Of a stretch of DNA of 13,411 bases, positions 6,210 to 13,117 are shown piece after piece. Where the stretch lies: the NCBI GenBank assembly GCA_046341775.1, contig JBKDQQ010000150.1:1-13411 (forward strand), given 5' to 3'. Below the pieces are notes generated by a model. That model was given only the letters and a program-made list of their open reading frames with translations, did no database searches and had not been told where the DNA came from. Made by a program: the position numbers and the translations under genes. Each line of letters opens with the position of its first letter. The first letter of the stretch is position 1. Source of the DNA: SXXH01 sp041165735. Its GTDB lineage: Bacteria; Planctomycetota; UBA1135; GCA-002686595.

Positions 6210-7796
6210 ATGCAACCGCTGCTCCACTCCTTGCCCGCGCGCTACAACCTCGCGGACGACCTGCTGGACCGCAACTTGCGCGAGGGGCGCGCCGCCAAGG
6301 CCTGCGTCCACGCGGAAGGGCGTGCATGGACCTACGCGCAGGTCGCCGAACGCACGCGCCGCGCCGCCGCCGCGTTCCGTCGCGCCGGAGCGCAGGCCGA
6401 GGATCGCGTGCTGATCGTGCTGCCCGACGGCATCGAGTTCGTCGAGGCCTGGTTCGGCGCGCTGCGCGCCGGATGCGTGTTCGCCATGGTCAATCCGCTG
6501 CTGCACGCCGAGCAGTACGCCGAGTACGTCGACTACGTCAAGCCGCGCGCCGTCGTCGTGCACGACTCCGTCCTGTCGGCGATGGCGGATGCGCTCGAGC
6601 GCTCGCGCATCCGTCCGGTGGTGTTCGTGGTCGGCGATGCCGGAGACCGCCTCGCGTGGGCCGCGGCGCTGGACGCCGAGGATCCCGCCTCGAGCCTGGC
6701 GGAGACCGAGCCCACGGGGCCAGACGACCTCGCCGGGTGGCTCTTCACCTCGGGTTCCACCGGCCGTCCGAAGGCGTGCGTGCACGCGCACCGCGACTTC
6801 GCCTACAACATCGAGACCTACGCGCGCGAGATCGCGCGCTACGCCGAGACCGACGTGTGCTTGTCGGTGCCGAAGTTGTTCTTCGGCTACGCCACGGGCA
6901 CGAACCTGATGTTCCCGTTCCGCTTCGGCGGATCGGTCGTCCTGTATCCCGGACGCGCCACGGTCGACGAGCTGCTGGCGCAGATCGCGCGCCATCGTCC
7001 GACGCTCTTGACGGGCGTGCCGACGATGATCAACAACCTGCTCAAGGACGAGCGCCTCGCCGCGACCGACTTGTCGAGCCTGCGCGTCGTGCTGTCCGCG
7101 GGCGAGGCGCTGCCGACGAAGCTGTACGAGGACTGGAAGGCGCGCACGGGGGTGGAGATCCTCGACGGCATCGGCTCGGCCGAGATGTTCCACATCTACA
7201 TCTCGAACCGCTTCGGCGAGGTCGTGCCGGGCAGCCTCGGGCGCCTCGTGCCGGGCTACGAGGCCGAGATCGTCGATCCCGACGGTCGTCCGGTGCCCGA
7301 CGGCCAGCCGGGCCGGTTGCGCGTGCGCGGCGGCTCCACGGCGATCTGCTACCACGGGGACAAGGAGCAGAGCGTGCGCACCTTCCAAGGCGAATGGTGC
7401 ACGACCGCCGACGTGTTCAGGAAGGACGAGGCCGGCCTCTACTGGTTCGAGGGACGCGACGACGACCTTCTGAAGGTCTCGGGCATCTGGGTCTCGCCGC
7501 TGGAGATCGAGAACGTGCTGCTCGCGCACGAGAGCGTCGCCGAAGTGTGCGTGGTGGGCCGCGAGGACGAGGAGCGCCTCGTCAAGCCCTGCGCCTTCGT
7601 GGTGCTGCGGCCCGGCCACGAGCGCGGCGAGGCCATGGCGGCGCGCCTCAAGGAACACGTCAAGTCGCGCTTGGCGCCGTACAAGTACCCGCGCTGGTTC
7701 GAGTGGCGCGAAACGCTGCCGAAGAACGATCGCGGCAAGGTGGCGCGCAAGGAACTCAAGGCCTGGCTGGCGCGAGGCGCCGAGGATCATTCGTGA
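6210..7796 (+). CDS. Benzoate/aminobenzoate-type CoA ligase
   Basis: A 528-residue adenylate-forming ligase converting an aromatic carboxylate, ATP and CoA to the aryl-CoA, AMP and pyrophosphate in the cytoplasm. Motifs are in order: phosphate loop TSGSTGRPK (180-188); PKLFFGYATG (221-230), which together with the following FPFRFGGS is characteristic of benzoate-CoA ligases; DGIGSAEM (319-326); the hinge-region GRDDDLLKVSGIWVSPLEIE (about 415-434); and C-terminal PKNDRGKVARKEL with the adenylation lysine at 510. Length agrees with benzoate-, 4-hydroxybenzoate- and 2-aminobenzoate-CoA ligases (about 520-530). Given the kynureninase-like gene upstream, 2-aminobenzoate is an attractive substrate, but substituted benzoates cannot be separated by eye. 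A TACACT element and a 46-nt gap precede it; its stop overlaps the next GTG start by 4 nt. Confidence 0.93.
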   Translation: MQPLLHSLPARYNLADDLLDRNLREGRAAKACVHAEGRAWTYAQVAERTRRAAAAFRRAGAQAEDRVLIVLPDGIEFVEAWFGALRAGCVFAMVNPLLHAEQYAEYVDYVKPRAVVVHDSVLSAMADALERSRIRPVVFVVGDAGDRLAWAAALDAEDPASSLAETEPTGPDDLAGWLFTSGSTGRPKACVHAHRDFAYNIETYAREIARYAETDVCLSVPKLFFGYATGTNLMFPFRFGGSVVLYPGRATVDELLAQIARHRPTLLTGVPTMINNLLKDERLAATDLSSLRVVLSAGEALPTKLYEDWKARTGVEILDGIGSAEMFHIYISNRFGEVVPGSLGRLVPGYEAEIVDPDGRPVPDGQPGRLRVRGGSTAICYHGDKEQSVRTFQGEWCTTADVFRKDEAGLYWFEGRDDDLLKVSGIWVSPLEIENVLLAHESVAEVCVVGREDEERLVKPCAFVVLRPGHERGEAMAARLKEHVKSRLAPYKYPRWFEWRETLPKNDRGKVARKELKAWLARGAEDHS

Positions 7797-8752
7797 ACAT
7801 CGTCCGGATCCCGTCTTCCGCGCGTCGCGCCTTGGCGCCCGCGATCCTCGTCCTCGCCGGATGCGCGACTCCCGGCAAGCCCGCCTCCGCCGACCTCGCG
7901 TCCTCGCCCGTCGTGGCGGCGGAGCTCGTCGAAGCCGATCCGCGCGGCGTCGCCGCCTGGGATGGCGCGACCGGCGCGCGCGTGGCGTGGTCCGATCTCG
8001 TCGCGCGCGCCGCCGCTTCGGAGGCCGTGCTCGTCGGCGAGAACCACGGCCATCCGCTCGGGCTCGCGAGCGCGGCCGCGTTGTTCGAGGATCTCGTGGC
8101 CGCGCGCCCCCGCGCGATGCTCGCCATGGAGTTCTTCGATCGCGACGAGCAGTCGCGCATCGACGATTGGCTGTCGGGGCTCGCCGACGAGCCGACATTC
8201 CTCGCGCGCACGCAGCGCTCCACCGGCAACTACCCGCCGGGCCATCGCGCCATGCTGCACGCGGCCAAGTCCAATGAGCGCGCGGTGCTGGCCGCCAACG
8301 CGCCGCGTCCGTACGTCCGCCTGGCCCGCACGCAGGGCTACGAGGCGCTGGCGCAACTGACGTCCGAGCAACAGCGCCTGTTCCACTTCCCCGACAAGTT
8401 GTTCGCCGGACGCTACCGCCAATCCTTCGATGCGTTCATGGCCAACGGCGCCGATCCCGCCGCGGCCGACGTGCGGCCGCGCCTCGACGCCGTGTTCCGC
8501 TCGCAGTCGCTGTGGGATTGGACGATGGGCGCGAGCGTCGTCGAGGCCGTGCGCGGCGCGCGGACGCCGGTCATGCTCGTCGTGGGGCGCTTCCACGTGG
8601 ACCACGAGGGCGGCACGCTGCAGGTCGTGCGGCACCTGCGTCCCGGCACGCGCGCCTTGGTCGTCAGCTTCGTCGACCAGTGGTCCGACGCCTTGCAGGA
8701 GGCGGACCGGGGCCGTGGCGACATCGTCGTCTACGTCGGACCAGGATCGTGA
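7793..8752 (+). CDS. ChaN-like (DUF399) lipoprotein
   Basis: A 319-residue predicted lipoprotein. The start is a GTG overlapping the ligase stop (GTGA). It gives a short basic N-terminus, a hydrophobic stretch and a lipobox LAGC with Cys24, so the mature protein would be anchored to a membrane on the extracytoplasmic side. The ChaN-like domain is shown by VLVGENHGHPLG (His85, His87 near residues 80-91), AMEFFDRDEQ, NYPPGHRAM and, near the C-terminus, VVGRFHVDHEGG (His268, His271) followed by RALVVSFV. ChaN of Campylobacter is an iron-regulated haem-binding lipoprotein; other members are uncharacterised. Its tight coupling to an aromatic CoA ligase gene is unexpected. It is followed 32 nt later by a second lipoprotein gene. 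Family and lipidation are well supported; the role here is unknown. Confidence 0.87.
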   Translation: MNIVRIPSSARRALAPAILVLAGCATPGKPASADLASSPVVAAELVEADPRGVAAWDGATGARVAWSDLVARAAASEAVLVGENHGHPLGLASAAALFEDLVAARPRAMLAMEFFDRDEQSRIDDWLSGLADEPTFLARTQRSTGNYPPGHRAMLHAAKSNERAVLAANAPRPYVRLARTQGYEALAQLTSEQQRLFHFPDKLFAGRYRQSFDAFMANGADPAAADVRPRLDAVFRSQSLWDWTMGASVVEAVRGARTPVMLVVGRFHVDHEGGTLQVVRHLRPGTRALVVSFVDQWSDALQEADRGRGDIVVYVGPGS

Positions 8753-8784
8753 CCTTCGTTCCAGCCAACCATCCGCGGAGCGCC

Positions 8785-10191
8785 ATGCGACACGCTCGAT
8801 TGATCGCCGCATCGGCACTGGGCCTGCTCCTCTCCTCCTGCGCCGGTGGCGTCGCGCTGCAAGGGCGTTCCGTCGCGCGCGGGACCGACGTCGCCGATCC
8901 GGTGGTCGGCGCGCCCTCCGCCGATTTGCGTCGACTCGTCGAGGATGCGGTGGCGGCCGACCGCGAGCGCATCCACGCCTTGTACAAGGACCTCCACGCG
9001 AATCCGGAGCTCTCGGGCGAGGAACGACGCACCGCGGCGGCGATCGCGCGCGAGCTGCGCGAGGCGGGCTGCGAAGTCGTCGAGGGCTTCGGAGGCGGCC
9101 ACGGCGTCGTCGGCGTGCTGGAGAACGGCCCCGGGCGCACGATCCTCGTGCGCGCCGACCTCGACGGGTTGCCGGTGAAGGAGGAGACCGGCGTGCCTTG
9201 GGCCTCGCAGGCGCGCGGGCGCACGGCAGGCGGCGACGAGGTTCCGACGATGCACGCCTGCGGCCACGATGTGCACATGAGCTGCCTGGTCGGCGCGGCG
9301 CGCGCGCTGGCCGCCACGCGAGCACGCTGGAGCGGCAAGGTGGTGTTCGTCGGCCAACCCGCTGAGGAGATCGGCGTGGGGGCGCTGCAGATGCTCGAGG
9401 CGGGCTTGTACGAGCGGTTCGGCAGGCCCGATTGCGCGCTGGCGCTGCACGACAGCGCCACGCTGCCGGCGGGCGTGCTCGGCACGATCGAAGGATGGTC
9501 GATGGCCAATGTCGATTCGGTCGACATCGTCGTGCGCGGCGTCGGCGGCCACGGCGCGTATCCGCACGCCACCAAGGATCCCGTGGTGCTCGCGGCGCGC
9601 ATCGTGCTCGCCTTGCAGACGATCGTCAGCCGCGAGACGCGGCCCATCGATCCCGCCGTGGTGACCGTGGGCTCGATCCACGGAGGTTCCAAGCACAATG
9701 TGATCCCCGACGAGGTGCGGTTGCAGGCGACCTTGCGCTCCTACTCCGACTCCGTGCGCGAACGGATGATCGAGTCCGTGCGGCGCATCTGCCGCGGCGA
9801 GGCGCTGGCGGCGGGCATCCCGGAGGATCGCATGCCCATCGTCGAGGTGGCCGAGTCGCAGCACACGCCCGCCACATGGAACGACCCGGCGCTCGTGCGA
9901 CGCGTGCGCGGCGTGTTCGAAGGCTGGTTCGGCGCGGAGCGCGTCGTCGGCATCGAACCCGAGATGGGCGGCGAGGACTTCGGCCGATTTGGTCGCACCA
10001 AGGAACAAGTGCCCATCTGCTTGTTCCGCCTCGGGGCCGTCGCGCCGGAAGCGGTCGCGGCCGCGGCCGCGGGCGGGCCCGCCTTGCCGTCCTTGCACTC
10101 GAGCCGCTTCGCGCCCGTTCTCGAGCCGACCTTGTCGACGGGCTCGATGGCCATGGCCGCGGCCGTGCTGGACTTGCTGGGGGCGCGCTGA
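8785..10191 (+). CDS. M20 family amidohydrolase, lipoprotein (hippurate/IAA-amide hydrolase-like)
   Basis: A 468-residue M20D-type zinc amidohydrolase carrying its own lipoprotein signal: basic MRHAR, a hydrophobic core and LSSC with Cys19. Metal ligands line up as Cys159 and His161 in MHACGHDVH, Glu195 in PAEE (general base Glu194), His222 and His438. GGHGAYPH (His256) and EMGGEDF (393-399) are also present, so the enzyme looks intact. Relatives cleave N-acyl amino acids such as hippurate (benzoylglycine) or indole-3-acetyl amino acids. Most are cytoplasmic, so an exported, membrane-anchored copy is notable. It could release an aromatic acid outside the cytoplasm for activation by the upstream CoA ligase. 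The ATG at 8785 is chosen because it gives the signal sequence. The creatininase-family gene follows 2 nt later. Confidence 0.9.
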   Translation: MRHARLIAASALGLLLSSCAGGVALQGRSVARGTDVADPVVGAPSADLRRLVEDAVAADRERIHALYKDLHANPELSGEERRTAAAIARELREAGCEVVEGFGGGHGVVGVLENGPGRTILVRADLDGLPVKEETGVPWASQARGRTAGGDEVPTMHACGHDVHMSCLVGAARALAATRARWSGKVVFVGQPAEEIGVGALQMLEAGLYERFGRPDCALALHDSATLPAGVLGTIEGWSMANVDSVDIVVRGVGGHGAYPHATKDPVVLAARIVLALQTIVSRETRPIDPAVVTVGSIHGGSKHNVIPDEVRLQATLRSYSDSVRERMIESVRRICRGEALAAGIPEDRMPIVEVAESQHTPATWNDPALVRRVRGVFEGWFGAERVVGIEPEMGGEDFGRFGRTKEQVPICLFRLGAVAPEAVAAAAAGGPALPSLHSSRFAPVLEPTLSTGSMAMAAAVLDLLGAR

Positions 10192-10193
10192 CC

Positions 10194-10982
10194 ATGCAAG
10201 AGCGCCATCCCCACGACCTGGCCAAGATGACCTGGCCCGAGGCGCAGGCGTTGTTCGACGCCAAGGCCGTCGCCATCCTGCCGGTGGGCAGCACCGAGCC
10301 GCACGGTCCGCACCTGCCGCTCGACACCGACGTCACCATCGCCCATGCGCAGGCGCGCCGCACGGCCGAGAAGCTGCACGCCCTCGGCGTCCCGTGCTTC
10401 GTGCTGCCGCCCGTCGCCTACGGCCTCGTCGAGTACACGGCGGGCTTCGCCGGGCGGGTGTCGCTGAATCCCGGGACCCTCTGGACGTTGATCGACGACA
10501 TCCTCAAGTCGCTCGCGATCCAGGACCTCGAACGCGCCATCGTGGTCAACGCGCATCTCGAGCCGGCGCACGTGCGGATCCTGCGCGGCGTCATGCTCGA
10601 CCACCACGCGCCGGGCGAGAAGCGCATGCACGCCATCTTCGTCGACACGACGCGCCGGAAGCTCGCCGAGCGCCTCGGCGCCGAGTTCCAGTCGGGCGAT
10701 TGCCACGCAGGCAGCTACGAGACGAGCCTCGTCATGGCGGCCGATCCCGCATCGGTGCGGGAAGCGGAGCGCGGCGCGCTGCCCGAAGTGCGCATCCACC
10801 TCCTCGAACGCATGAAGGAAGGCGTCACGAGCTTCGCCAAGGCCGGCGCCGATCGCGCCTATTGCGGCGCGCCGCGCGAGGCCAGCCTCGAGGAAGGTCG
10901 TCGCTTGATCGAGACGTTGTCGGACGCGGCCGTGGAGGCGGCGCGCGAAGCCTGGCCGGCGGTCTTCGCCAAGGCGACTTGA
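10194..10982 (+). CDS. Creatininase family amidohydrolase
   Basis: A 262-residue cytoplasmic metal-dependent amidohydrolase. PVGSTEPHGPHLPLDTD supplies Glu35, His37 and Asp46. NAHLEPAH supplies His121 and Glu123, resembling the NGHYEN motif of true creatininase rather than the NGHGGN seen in many other members. HAGSYETS (171-178) is the conserved helix motif. All five metal-site residues known from creatininase therefore have counterparts. The family hydrolyses cyclic or formyl amides and includes creatininase, MftE and formamidopyrimidine deformylases. Starting 2 nt after the M20 gene, it is the last gene of the train. No creatine or mycofactocin genes are nearby, so the substrate is open; a formamidase-like role in a kynurenine pathway would be speculative. 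Confidence 0.9.
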   Translation: MQERHPHDLAKMTWPEAQALFDAKAVAILPVGSTEPHGPHLPLDTDVTIAHAQARRTAEKLHALGVPCFVLPPVAYGLVEYTAGFAGRVSLNPGTLWTLIDDILKSLAIQDLERAIVVNAHLEPAHVRILRGVMLDHHAPGEKRMHAIFVDTTRRKLAERLGAEFQSGDCHAGSYETSLVMAADPASVREAERGALPEVRIHLLERMKEGVTSFAKAGADRAYCGAPREASLEEGRRLIETLSDAAVEAAREAWPAVFAKAT

Positions 10983-10984
10983 GG

Positions 10985-11018
10985 GGCAGCGCGACGCGAC
11001 GGATCAGCGTCGCCTGCC
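10985..11018. terminator. Bidirectional hairpin between convergent genes
   Basis: GGCAG-C-GCGACGC (10985-10997) pairs with GCGTCGC-CTGCC (11007-11018). This gives a 12-bp stem with one bulged C and a 9-nt loop. It follows the creatininase-family stop (10982) by 2 nt and contains the stop codon of the minus-strand gene (11004-11006) in its loop. No T-tract is visible on either side, so it may act as a structured 3' end or with Rho. Confidence 0.55.
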
Positions 11019-11555
11019 GCGCCAATCGTCCAGCGCCGCCAACCAGCGCGCGGGATCGCGCGGCATCAAGCCGACTTGGAATCGTTCGACGCCCCCGGCG
11101 GCGCCGCGTCGTTCGATGTCGAGCACGAGGATGCGCGGCTTGCCCGGCAGCCATCGGCCGGCGAAGCGGTTGGCGAGTTGCGCGGACTTGAGCTCGCCGC
11201 GCTCGATCACGGTCGTCTCGCGCGGCACCCAACGCACGCACACCAGCGTCGATTCCGACAGCACGAGCGCGGCGTTGCCCTTGGCCTGCGCCGGACCGCG
11301 GTCGCTCCGCGCGACCCACGAACCCATCGCGTCGGACTGGATGATGGAGCCGCGCGCGACGCGACGCGCCTCCTCGAGACCCTTGGCGGCCAGGGCGCGC
11401 ACCCACAGCACGATTCCCGCGACCAACGCGATCGCGAAAAGCACCCCGCCGATGGCGATGGCCGTCGCGGCTCCGCTGGACGGGAGGGACGGATCCGCTT
11501 CGGCCGCGAAGGCGAGGATCGCGACGATCGGGGCGAGCAGGGCAAGCGGCTGCAT
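11004..11555 (-). CDS. Conserved-looking membrane protein of unknown function
   Basis: A 183-residue minus-strand protein that I do not assign to a named family. Residues 1-18 (QPLALLAPIVAILAFAA) form a signal peptide or first membrane helix. Residues about 31-52 (AIAIGGVLFAIALVAGIVLW) form a clear transmembrane segment. A basic stretch, VRALAAKGLEEARRVARG, follows. The C-terminal 110 residues look like a soluble beta-rich domain, with alternating hydrophobic strands such as AALVLSESTLVCVRWV and PRILVLDIERR, and end in a tryptophan-containing basic tail. If residues 1-18 are cleaved, the soluble domain would be cytoplasmic. The hydrophobic pattern, GC-rich third positions and absence of a sensible alternative frame support a real gene. 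It converges on the creatininase-family gene and diverges from the thioesterase, sharing a 75-bp region with it. Confidence 0.75.
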   Translation of the reverse strand: MQPLALLAPIVAILAFAAEADPSLPSSGAATAIAIGGVLFAIALVAGIVLWVRALAAKGLEEARRVARGSIIQSDAMGSWVARSDRGPAQAKGNAALVLSESTLVCVRWVPRETTVIERGELKSAQLANRFAGRWLPGKPRILVLDIERRGAAGGVERFQVGLMPRDPARWLAALDDWRGRRR

Positions 11556-11569
11556 GCGACTCGGCGCGC

Positions 11570-11575
11570 ACACTA
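11570..11575 (-). promoter_or_regulatory. Candidate -10 element of the membrane protein gene
   Basis: TAGTGT on the minus strand lies 14 nt upstream of the ATG at 11555, in the 75-bp region shared with the divergent thioesterase gene. It matches TATAAT at only three positions and has no obvious -35. It is listed because its distance from the start resembles that of the TACACT element at 6195. Confidence 0.2.
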
Positions 11576-11630
11576 CCCAAGCGGGGCCGCGTACTCCACA
11601 CTGGTGGCCGCGCCGAAGGGCGCGCAGCCC

Positions 11631-12050
11631 GTGAGCTCCTTCACCACGATCATCCAGGTCCGGTTCGGGCACGTGGACCCCGCCGGGATCGCGTACTACC
11701 CGCGCATCTACGACTACATCCACGAGGTCTACGAAGAGTTGTGGGACCGCCACATCGGCGTGCGCTACGACAAGCTCCTGCTGGAGGAGCGCATCGGGTT
11801 CCCGCTGGTCCGCGCCGAGGTGGACTTCAAGGCGCCGCTGCGCTTCGGCGACCGGCCCGTCGTGCGGGTGACTTGCGGCAAGCTGGGGCGATCCTCGATC
11901 CAGTTGCGCTACCGCTTCACGCGCGACGACACCGAACTCGTCGACGCGCGCATGACCACCGTCTGCACGGATCTGCGCGCCATGAAGAGCATCCCGCTCC
12001 GTCCTGAGCACCGCGCCAGGCTCGAGCAGTTGATGGAGCCCTCCGCATGA
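11631..12050 (+). CDS. Acyl-CoA thioesterase, 4-hydroxybenzoyl-CoA thioesterase-like (hotdog fold)
   Basis: A 139-residue hotdog-fold thioesterase, normal length for the 4-hydroxybenzoyl-CoA thioesterase type (about 140). The active-site region is VRFGHVDPAGIAYYPRIYDY, with Asp16 equivalent to catalytic Asp17 of the Pseudomonas enzyme. It is followed by the long helix HEVYEELWDR and the strands VDFKAPLRFGDRPVVRV. It would hydrolyse an aromatic or other short acyl-CoA in the cytoplasm, and could relieve CoA trapping by the upstream aromatic pathway. The start is GTG 11631, chosen by fit to the family N-terminus; an in-frame GTG at 11604 would add nine residues. Its stop overlaps the metF start by 4 nt (ATGA), so the two are translationally coupled. 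It is divergent from the membrane protein gene. Confidence 0.9.
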   Translation: MSSFTTIIQVRFGHVDPAGIAYYPRIYDYIHEVYEELWDRHIGVRYDKLLLEERIGFPLVRAEVDFKAPLRFGDRPVVRVTCGKLGRSSIQLRYRFTRDDTELVDARMTTVCTDLRAMKSIPLRPEHRARLEQLMEPSA

Positions 12051-12931
12051 AGGTGCGCGACCTGCACGGCCGGGGATGGCCGGTGTTCAGCTTCGAGTTC
12101 TTCCCGCCCAAGACCGACGAAGGCGCGCGGCAGCTGCTCGCGACCGTCGCGGACCTGCAGGAGGTCTGGAAGCCCGACTTCGTGTCCGTGACCTACGGCG
12201 CCGGCGGCACGACGCGCGAGCGCACGATCGGCATCGTCGCCAAGCTGCAGAGCGAGTTGCGCATCAACACGATGGCGCACCTGACCTGCGTGGGGTCGTC
12301 GCGCGCGGAGATCGACGCCATCGTCGACCGGCTGCTGGACGCGGGCGTGCGCAACATCCTCGCGCTGCGCGGCGATCCGCCCAAGGAAGCCGATGGTTCC
12401 ACGCCCGCGAGCTTCGTCGCGCCCGCCGATGGCTTCGCCCACGCCACCGACTTGATCGCCCACCTCGCGCCGCGCGCGCAGTTGTCGGTCGGTGGCGCTT
12501 CGTACCCCGAGGGACATGTCGAGTCCAAGGACCGCGACGCCGACCTGGCGTGGACGGTCAAGAAGGTCGAGAACGGCGCGCAGTTCCTGGTCACCCAGCT
12601 GTTCTTCGATCCCGAGGTGTACTTCGCGCATGTGGCGCGCCTGCGAGCCGCGGGCGTCAAGGTGCCCGTGATCCCCGGCATCATGCCGATCACCAATGTC
12701 GCGCAAGTGCAGCGCTTCACCCAGCTGTGCGGCGCCTCCATCCCGCCCGAGCTGGCCGCGCGCATGGAACGCGTCAAGGATGACGCAGGCCTGGTCATGG
12801 CCACCGGTATCGAACACGCCATCCGCCAGTGCCGCAAGTTGCTCGAAGGCGGCGCGCCGGGCCTGCACTTCTACACGCTGAACAAGAGCTACGCGACGCG
12901 CGCCATCCTCGCCGCCGTGCGGCGCGACTAG
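12047..12931 (+). CDS. metF: Methylenetetrahydrofolate reductase
   Basis: A 294-residue cytoplasmic FAD enzyme reducing 5,10-methylenetetrahydrofolate to 5-methyltetrahydrofolate, the methyl donor for methionine synthesis. It is almost the length of E. coli MetF (296). SFEFFPPKT (15-23) places Glu17 at the catalytic acid position (E. coli Glu28). VSVTYGAGGTTRERT, MAHLTCVGSS and LALRGDPPK (Asp110, matching E. coli Asp120) follow in order. QLFFDPEVYF, PVIPGIMPITN and the C-terminal LNKSYATRAI complete the TIM barrel. No residue expected at the active site is missing. It is coupled to the thioesterase gene rather than to methionine genes. The following 186 bp to the next start hold a weak terminator and a ribosome-binding site but no other gene. 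Confidence 0.97.
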   Translation: MKVRDLHGRGWPVFSFEFFPPKTDEGARQLLATVADLQEVWKPDFVSVTYGAGGTTRERTIGIVAKLQSELRINTMAHLTCVGSSRAEIDAIVDRLLDAGVRNILALRGDPPKEADGSTPASFVAPADGFAHATDLIAHLAPRAQLSVGGASYPEGHVESKDRDADLAWTVKKVENGAQFLVTQLFFDPEVYFAHVARLRAAGVKVPVIPGIMPITNVAQVQRFTQLCGASIPPELAARMERVKDDAGLVMATGIEHAIRQCRKLLEGGAPGLHFYTLNKSYATRAILAAVRRD

Positions 12932-13060
12932 GCTTTGGCTTCGCGTCGCCGCGTCGCCACTGCGCGTGCCGCGGGCAGTCGACCTGTCTCGGATCCGGGA
13001 AAACCAAGGCGGGTGGGGTTGACGCGCGTGGTGGCCAGGACTCCTCTGTGAATGTCCGGG

Positions 13061-13089
13061 GCGGCGCAACGGGTGCCGCACCTTTTGTT
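13061..13089 (+). terminator. Possible intrinsic terminator after metF, with overlapping alternative hairpins
   Basis: GGTG (13072-13075) pairs with CACC (13079-13082) around a three-base loop and is followed directly by TTTTGTT. An alternative stem, GCGGC (13061-13065) with GCCGC (13075-13079), shares bases with it, so the two cannot form together. The first resembles a short intrinsic terminator for metF, but it lies about 130 bp beyond the metF stop and only 29-36 bp before the next start. Confidence 0.4.
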
Positions 13090-13105
13090 CCTGCATTGTG
13101 TTGAT

Positions 13106-13110
13106 GGAGG
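13106..13110 (+). promoter_or_regulatory. Shine-Dalgarno site of the right-edge gene
   Basis: GGAGG lies 7 nt before the ATG at 13118. It is the best-spaced ribosome-binding site in the window and fixes the start of that gene; many other genes here have no clear one. Confidence 0.75.
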
Positions 13111-13117
13111 CCAGGTC

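Noticed and set aside
5892..8198. 768-codon minus-strand open frame opposite the CoA ligase
   Set aside because: It has the same shadow character: arginine-rich and with no recognisable motif, while the plus strand encodes a complete ligase.
12940..12975. Repeated CGCGTCGC units after metF
   Set aside because: Only two adjacent imperfect copies exist in GC-rich DNA; this is not a repeat array or CRISPR.
13019..13054. TTGACG as a -35 element for the right-edge gene
   Set aside because: No acceptable -10 lies at 16-18 nt (only TCCTCT or TGAATG-like sequences at wrong spacing), and a terminator-like T-run lies between it and the gene.
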